Assembly: GCF_042434745.1 (NCBI RefSeq)
Contig: NZ_JBHLSS010000011.1
Reading direction: 5' to 3' (one strand)
DNA from: Azotobacter paspali
Lineage (GTDB): Bacteria; Pseudomonadota; Gammaproteobacteria; Pseudomonadales; Pseudomonadaceae
DNA: 9,828 nt
This document shows positions 6,015 through 9,828 of the stretch, one piece after another. Both the position numbers and the translations under genes were made by a program. Numbering within the stretch: position 1 is the stretch's first letter; the number at the start of each line of letters is the position of its first letter. The notes beneath the pieces are model-generated. The model saw nothing but the letters and a program-made list of their open reading frames with translations, ran no database searches and was not told the origin of the DNA.

Positions 6015-7058
6015 TTAGAGTGAAACGCTACGATTCTGCTGAATGAGATTTCTGCTTCTTGCAGCTTCACCCAAATTTTTTAACCAGCGCCGATATTCCA
6101 ACCCCATCCGGTCACTGTTGACATGCATTTCCGCCTTCGGGTCTAGGGGTAGCCGGGCAGGGCGTTGCGATTCGACAATATGTCGATCTTGTTCAAACAC
6201 GAGGTTTTGACGCGATAAAATCTGCTCCAAGGTTAGATCAGGACCAAAGTTAATCGCGACGATCAGCCAGATAATGCATTCTGCCTCGTCGACCGGTGTT
6301 GCATTAAAAAATGTGCAAAACCGCTCGATTTGTCCGGTCTTCTTTTTGAAATACGCTGTCGTTGGATTGAGTATAGAGTAGTTATAGCGAGCGTTAACAG
6401 GAATTCCGCGATGATCTCCATAAGGCTGGAAAACGGCAATTTCTGAAGAGTGCAATCCTCGTTCATCTAAGCTGACGGTATATTTTTTGAGTGGCTCAGG
6501 CGCATCAGGTAAACCGTTGAGGTTGGGATGTACAAAAGGGAAATGCGATGGGTCGATGAAATTCTCAAGCGCTCGAAGAGCATTGGCCTTATAATAATAG
6601 GGGCCAGCATAGACCTTCCTATAAGCATCGTCTTCCCACTGGGGTAGTTCGGGCAACGACCGAGCTGGCTGCTCAAGACAGACCCAAATATAGCCGTATC
6701 GCTCTTCTGCAAAGTGCCGAAAGATAAGGCGCTCCGATGAAGGTCCGCTCCGATCCGGGTGGGCCGGCACTAGGGTACAATCGCCCTGACTGTTAAAGCG
6801 CCAACCATGGTAAGGACATTCTAATTGCCCCTGCTTAACGCAGCCGAGGGACAATTTAGGCCCTCGATGTCCGCAATAATCTTTCCAGGCGTTTACCTGG
6901 CCGCTTTCGTCTCTCCATAACACCAAGTCTTCACCCAACAAACGGACTGCTTTGGGTTTGCTTGCCTCCACATCCTCGCTGAGTGCCACTACATGCCATT
7001 GGTTGACTAGGGCCTGGTAGTCAAGCTCTTCACGATTCCATTCACCGTTGTATAACAT
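6015..7058 (-). CDS. Rieske non-haem iron oxygenase, alpha subunit
   Basis: The 347-residue protein has an N-terminal Rieske domain with the [2Fe-2S] ligands Cys62-x-His64 and Cys81-x2-His84 (16 residues between the pairs). The C-terminal catalytic domain has the mononuclear iron site NFIDPSHFPFVH: bridging Asp169, His172 and His177, with Asp291 in FEQDRHI as the third ligand. Length and layout fit the single-subunit phthalate dioxygenase/VanA-type group rather than the naphthalene dioxygenase type with a beta subunit. Members hydroxylate rings, demethylate, or oxidise aryl amines to nitro groups. A partner reductase is needed and none is encoded in the window. The ATG at 7058 has AGGAG six bases upstream. 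It follows the HpaB-type gene by 75 bases and precedes the aminotransferase by 14. Confidence 0.92.
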   Translation of the reverse strand: MLYNGEWNREELDYQALVNQWHVVALSEDVEASKPKAVRLLGEDLVLWRDESGQVNAWKDYCGHRGPKLSLGCVKQGQLECPYHGWRFNSQGDCTLVPAHPDRSGPSSERLIFRHFAEERYGYIWVCLEQPARSLPELPQWEDDAYRKVYAGPYYYKANALRALENFIDPSHFPFVHPNLNGLPDAPEPLKKYTVSLDERGLHSSEIAVFQPYGDHRGIPVNARYNYSILNPTTAYFKKKTGQIERFCTFFNATPVDEAECIIWLIVAINFGPDLTLEQILSRQNLVFEQDRHIVESQRPARLPLDPKAEMHVNSDRMGLEYRRWLKNLGEAARSRNLIQQNRSVSL

Positions 7059-7091
7059 CGGTTTCTCCTATTTTCAGGTAAAAGATGAGCG

Positions 7092-7115
7092 CGACAGCGC
7101 CAATAGATGCTGTCG
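7092..7115. other. Hairpin between the HpaB-type and Rieske genes
   Basis: CGACAGC and GCTGTCG form a perfect seven-base-pair stem around a ten-base loop. On the minus strand no T-run follows, so it should not stop operon transcription. On the plus strand GGCTTTTATT follows, a poor terminator for antisense reads. It may simply be an mRNA-processing or stabilising stem in the second-longest gap of the operon. Confidence 0.3.
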
Positions 7116-7133
7116 GCTTTTATTAAAAAGTTT

Positions 7134-8660
7134 TTAGCAGATTTCGGGCTGTTGAGGTTCGAACTGCCAGCCGGGGCGCGCCCAACCATGTTCATCGTAG
7201 TCCGCCAGGCAGCGATCTACTAGATCTGTGCACTGAGTTAGAACACCGGCACTTTCACAGTGACGCAGCATATCTAGGCGTACCTGCTCATGATTACCAG
7301 CGTAATTGTGTTCATAGATTTCATGACGGCCAGCGAATTCGCTACCCAGTGCATCCCATAACAGTTTTATAAGCTTCATACGGTCGGAGGCACTTTGATC
7401 AGTTCCCAGGTAATACTTATCGATCAAGGGGCGGATCTCAGGGTTGGCCATATCTAGCCAACTCGCCACATGCATGATCGGAGAACCACCAAGAATAGTA
7501 TTAAACACTGGCTTCAGTTGACTCATCATTTGAGTACCGAAGTAACGCACAGTGGCAGCGGCTTCGAGACGCGGGACCACAGATCCGTCCTGACGAATTT
7601 CCGGATCAAGGCACAGATTTTCGGTTAAAGCCCACATCAGATTTCGCAAAGCCACAATATCCGCTAGGCGCGTACGAATACCCCTAAACTCGGAAGAGCC
7701 GTTAGAAGACAGCACTTTGGTCAATAGCCCGCAGATGAAATCCATTTTTACAGCCAGCCGGGTTCCGGACTGAAGTGGGTAGCGGTTCAGGAATCCGGAA
7801 GCAGCATAAAAATTGCGGGCTCTTTCGATGTCGCGGTATATAAGAACGTTTTCCCAAGGCACTAGGACGCCATCAAAAATTAGGATCGAATCGTTTTCAT
7901 CAAAGCGACTGGATAATGGATGATCAAATGGGCTCAGCGAGGACGCTTCATAGGAGCGCCGGCACATAATTTTGAGGTTGGGTGCGTTCATTGGCAGGAT
8001 GAAGCACAAAGCAAAATCTTCTTCTGACCCGGCTTGATAATGCGTTGCGCTATTCTGAGCGACAAACGTGGCATTTGAGAACGCGGCGCTGGTCGCGACC
8101 ATTTTTACACCGCGCACGATAATACCCGCATCAGTTTCCTTCTCTACATGCAGGTAAATGTCCCGCATGTCTGAAATCTGGCGTGCGCGCCCCACTGGCG
8201 GATTGACCAATACGTGATTCAAGAACAAGACTTTTCTCGCGGTTTTGCGATACCAAGATAAGGCATTGTCTTGGAATGGTGCATAGATGTGTGGGTCAGA
8301 ACGCAAAGTAGCTGTAAAGCCGGCCTTGTAGTCAGCAGTGCGCCCCATGAATCCATAGGATAGTCGCGACCAATAAGCAATCGCATCTCGTGCCTGCAAG
8401 AGTTCCTGTGCTGATCTAGACGGCATGAAATACCGGTGGGTTCGATAACCATCTGGGTCGATGGCCGTCATTACATCTTGGCTGGCTGGATCATGAAGAG
8501 CATCGTAAAGCCGTGATACGGAATAGGCACTGTTACGCAGGGCATGATGCTCGCACACATTCTGTACCCGCTCTCCATAAATATAGACCTCTCGTCCATC
8601 ATCGAGACTTTCCAAAAACTCACGTCCAGTCATCATCTCGTTGCGTTGGAGATCTTCCAT
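7134..8660 (-). CDS. HpaB-family flavin-dependent monooxygenase (4-hydroxyphenylacetate 3-hydroxylase type)
   Basis: The 508-residue protein is the oxygenase part of a two-component, FADH2-using monooxygenase with an acyl-CoA dehydrogenase-like fold. Family stretches include GRTADYK (106-112), LNHVLVNPPVGR (147-158), HVEKETDAGIIVRGVKMVATSA (171-192), HPLSSRFDEND (247-257), FDGVLVPWENVLIYRD (262-277) and LGGSPIMH in the C-terminal helical domain. The phenol-binding triad known from E. coli and Thermus HpaB appears intact as Arg107, Tyr111 and His149, with the same 4- and 42-residue spacings, so a hydroxylated aromatic or similar ring is a plausible substrate. No HpaC-type flavin reductase is in the window. 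I prefer the ATG at 8660 (AAGGA eight bases upstream) over the TTG two codons earlier. Relatives include PvcC and chlorophenol or nitrophenol monooxygenases; the exact reaction is unknown. Confidence 0.92.
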   Translation of the reverse strand: MEDLQRNEMMTGREFLESLDDGREVYIYGERVQNVCEHHALRNSAYSVSRLYDALHDPASQDVMTAIDPDGYRTHRYFMPSRSAQELLQARDAIAYWSRLSYGFMGRTADYKAGFTATLRSDPHIYAPFQDNALSWYRKTARKVLFLNHVLVNPPVGRARQISDMRDIYLHVEKETDAGIIVRGVKMVATSAAFSNATFVAQNSATHYQAGSEEDFALCFILPMNAPNLKIMCRRSYEASSLSPFDHPLSSRFDENDSILIFDGVLVPWENVLIYRDIERARNFYAASGFLNRYPLQSGTRLAVKMDFICGLLTKVLSSNGSSEFRGIRTRLADIVALRNLMWALTENLCLDPEIRQDGSVVPRLEAAATVRYFGTQMMSQLKPVFNTILGGSPIMHVASWLDMANPEIRPLIDKYYLGTDQSASDRMKLIKLLWDALGSEFAGRHEIYEHNYAGNHEQVRLDMLRHCESAGVLTQCTDLVDRCLADYDEHGWARPGWQFEPQQPEIC

Positions 8661-8749
8661 TATCAATATCCTTTATCGTTTGTTTAGGATGTAACAAGAG
8701 AGCACCAGCAGTGGCCGATGAGTAAAAACAATTAGAACAAATAGATAGA

Positions 8750-9502
8750 TCAGGAGAAGTAGCGGACTATCAGCATGGTACCAGAAGCTAAAACCAAAAC
8801 ATTTATTAACTTGAGAAACTGATCGCGGGACATGCTAAGTGTGATGCGCCGACCTAGAGTAATGCCCATTAGCATACCCGGCGCTAAAATCAACGCCAGC
8901 CACAGTAAACTCGTATCAAGATAGACCCCGGCGAGCGCGAATAGAATGACACGAGTAAGAGTACTAAGCCCAATCAAAGTAGTTTGGGTAATACGCATCG
9001 AGTCTTTATCATGCAGCCGACTACTAAGGTAAATTGCATAGATGAAGCCGCCACTGCCAAATAGAGCGCTAAATATTCCGCCTATCGATCCAAAGGGTAC
9101 CGCCGCAGCCGCTGTAAATTCCCGATTGGGCTTAAGGCCGCTGAGTGAATATAGCGAATAACCAACAACGAAGACCCCTAGAGCCAGTAGCAGGATATTG
9201 GGATGTGCTTTGAGCAGAATTGCCGCTCCAATAAGGCTCCCGATAATCATCAAAGGCACAAGCCGCTTGAGCTCCTGCCAGTTAGCTTTACGGCCCTCAC
9301 GGCTAACGTTTACGAAGGCGGCACACATGTCCATGAGTGCCAGCAACGGAACGATCTTAGCTACAGGAACGTAAAGGGCCAGAATGGGACTGGCCACTAG
9401 TGCAGTACCAAAGCCTGCAATACCGAAGATAATATAGGCGCACAGCAGTGTGAAAAATATTACCGCGTAGCCAGACAGGCCAAGAGCAATAGTATCATTC
9501 AT
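8750..9502 (-). CDS. TauE/SafE-family membrane permease
   Basis: This 250-residue, very hydrophobic protein has about seven or eight predicted membrane segments in two homologous halves. The half-signatures are GIAGFGTALVASPIL (27-41) and GGIFSALFGSGGFIYAIYL (141-159), and the hydrophilic loops carry Arg/Lys clusters (REGRKANW, SSRLHDKD, GRRITLSMSRDQ). This is the TauE/SafE (PF01925) pattern. Characterised members move sulfite, sulfoacetate or other small organic anions across the inner membrane. As the first gene of the operon, directly behind the AT-rich promoter region, it is most simply the exporter (or importer) of the pathway's small anionic compound; direction and substrate cannot be read. 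The start has only a weak GGA about ten bases upstream. The gap to the next gene is 89 bases, so an internal promoter there is possible though none stands out. Confidence 0.9.
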   Translation of the reverse strand: MNDTIALGLSGYAVIFFTLLCAYIIFGIAGFGTALVASPILALYVPVAKIVPLLALMDMCAAFVNVSREGRKANWQELKRLVPLMIIGSLIGAAILLKAHPNILLLALGVFVVGYSLYSLSGLKPNREFTAAAAVPFGSIGGIFSALFGSGGFIYAIYLSSRLHDKDSMRITQTTLIGLSTLTRVILFALAGVYLDTSLLWLALILAPGMLMGITLGRRITLSMSRDQFLKLINVLVLASGTMLIVRYFS

Positions 9503-9620
9503 TTTTGCTAAATCCGTTTACTTTATTAAAGTTGAATATTTATTTTACATTATTATTTTAAAATTAATTATCTATATAATATATGCTATATAAAATCTTT
9601 TCTATCAAAAATAAAATACA
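9503..9620 (-). promoter_or_regulatory. AT-rich upstream region with a candidate promoter for the operon
   Basis: Directly upstream of the first gene the DNA is extremely AT-rich (only 5 G/C in 9541-9600). On the minus strand a TTGATA box (9603-9608) could be a -35. A matching -10 lies in the run of TATA-like hexamers, for example TATATT at 9578-9583 (19-base gap) or CATATA at 9580-9585 (17-base gap). The exact start cannot be fixed because so many hexamers fit. The composition is also typical of H-NS/MvaT-silenced horizontally acquired DNA. Confidence 0.5.
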
Positions 9621-9828
9621 ACCTTTGTCTGAAAGGCTATGCGCCATCATTCTGATCGAATCGTTGGCTCAGGCAGGCCCGTGCTCTACCAGCAGCGCGC
9701 GAGCATCCCCTCGTAACGGCTTCTGACCTGCACCGCTAGAGCATTTTTTGAAAACACAAATTCGACATACAGGGGTTGCTCTTCCTGGTCATTTCGGGCC
9801 TCCTCTCCCGCTCAGACAAGGAGACCAG
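9621..9828. other. GC-richer flank without a recognised gene
   Basis: Base composition changes sharply at about 9620. The stretch starts with a small inverted repeat, CCTTT-GTCTG-AAAGG (9622-9636), which on the minus strand is followed by a T-rich run and could be a weak terminator of an upstream gene. I recognise no protein family or IS end here; the one short ORF worth noting is listed separately. Confidence 0.35.
9736..9792 (-). CDS. Possible 18-residue small ORF
   Basis: An ATG at 9792 stands six bases after AGGAGG, a near-perfect Shine-Dalgarno, and opens an 18-codon frame (MTRKSNPCMSNLCFQKML, stop TAG). It has two cysteines (Cys8, Cys13) and is mildly basic. It lies about 230 bases upstream of the operon's first gene on the same strand. 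It could be a leader peptide, a small secreted or precursor peptide, the surviving start of a broken gene, or chance. I do not recognise it. Confidence 0.2.
   Translation of the reverse strand: MTRKSNPCMSNLCFQKML

Larger units (their letters stand above)
993..9502 (-). other. Eight-gene operon: candidate N-N heterocycle biosynthesis cluster
   Basis: All eight genes point the same way. In transcription order the junctions are gaps of 89, 75 and 14 bases, overlaps of 4, 8 and 1 bases, and a gap of 8 bases. The set combines an amino-acid supply step (diaminobutyrate aminotransferase), N-hydroxylation, a PaiB/KtzT-family protein, an FAD amine oxidase, two oxygenases, a tautomerase and a permease. 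No peptide synthetase, ligase, decarboxylase, reductase or classical regulator is included, so the product should be a small modified amino acid or heterocycle. Partner reductases would have to come from elsewhere in the genome. Confidence 0.7.

Noticed and set aside
6015..7058. Azomycin-type nitroimidazole pathway because of the Rieske enzyme
   Set aside because: The arginine hydroxylase and PLP lyase needed to make 2-aminoimidazole are absent from the window.
993..8660. Aromatic-compound degradation operon
   Set aside because: Rieske, HpaB and tautomerase genes suggest it, but no ring-cleavage dioxygenase, hydrolase or CoA-processing gene is present and the coupled core is amino-acid N-oxidation chemistry.
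8661..8666. TTG start for the HpaB-type gene
   Set aside because: The ATG two codons later is better spaced from AAGGA.
9639..9716. 25-codon plus-strand ORF at the AT/GC junction
   Set aside because: AAAGG is only two bases from the ATG, and the peptide shows no recognisable feature.
1..9828. CRISPR array, tRNA, rRNA or plasmid origin
   Set aside because: No regularly spaced repeats, cloverleaf-like sequence, rRNA segment or iteron set was seen on reading through both strands.

Overview
The window looks like an accessory island from a Gammaproteobacterium, most likely Pseudomonas or a close relative. The insertion-sequence proteins and the aminotransferase and hydroxylase resemble pseudomonad families (PvdH/Dat-like, PvdA-like). 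The assignment rests on protein resemblance only; there is no marker gene or RNA gene here.

Left flank (1-992). Positions 1-416 are the end of an IS3-family element on the minus strand: complete orfA, the first codons of orfB, and a TG...CA-type end at 416. Next to it (440-634, plus strand) is the C-terminal scrap of an IS110/IS1111-type transposase. About 350 bases without a gene follow, containing one strong GC-rich hairpin.

Core (993-9502). Eight genes lie head to tail on the minus strand. In order of transcription they are: TauE/SafE membrane permease, HpaB-type flavin monooxygenase, Rieske oxygenase alpha subunit, class III diaminobutyrate-type aminotransferase, PvdA-type amino N-hydroxylase, DAO-family FAD oxidase, PaiB/KtzT-family protein, and a 4-OT/MSAD-superfamily tautomerase. 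From the aminotransferase to the PaiB-like gene the reading frames overlap by 4, 8 and 1 bases, so these four are probably translationally coupled. Only the first two intergenic gaps exceed 70 bases.

Working hypothesis. An N-hydroxylase partnered with a PaiB-like protein is the pairing that makes piperazic acid (KtzI + KtzT: N5-hydroxyornithine to an N-N bonded ring). Here an L-2,4-diaminobutyrate-forming aminotransferase sits directly upstream. The same chemistry on N4-hydroxy-diaminobutyrate would close a five-membered ring, pyrazolidine-3-carboxylate, which the DAO-type oxidase could oxidise toward a pyrazoline or pyrazole. The Rieske and HpaB enzymes would then oxygenate it, the tautomerase could move a double bond, and the TauE-like protein could export the product. 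I know of no characterised cluster with this gene set. The pathway is inference from gene content; the individual family calls are much firmer.

Right flank (9503-9828). A very AT-rich block directly upstream of the operon is the likely promoter and a likely target for H-NS/MvaT-type silencing. It then changes abruptly to GC-richer DNA that holds only a possible 18-codon ORF with a near-perfect ribosome binding site.
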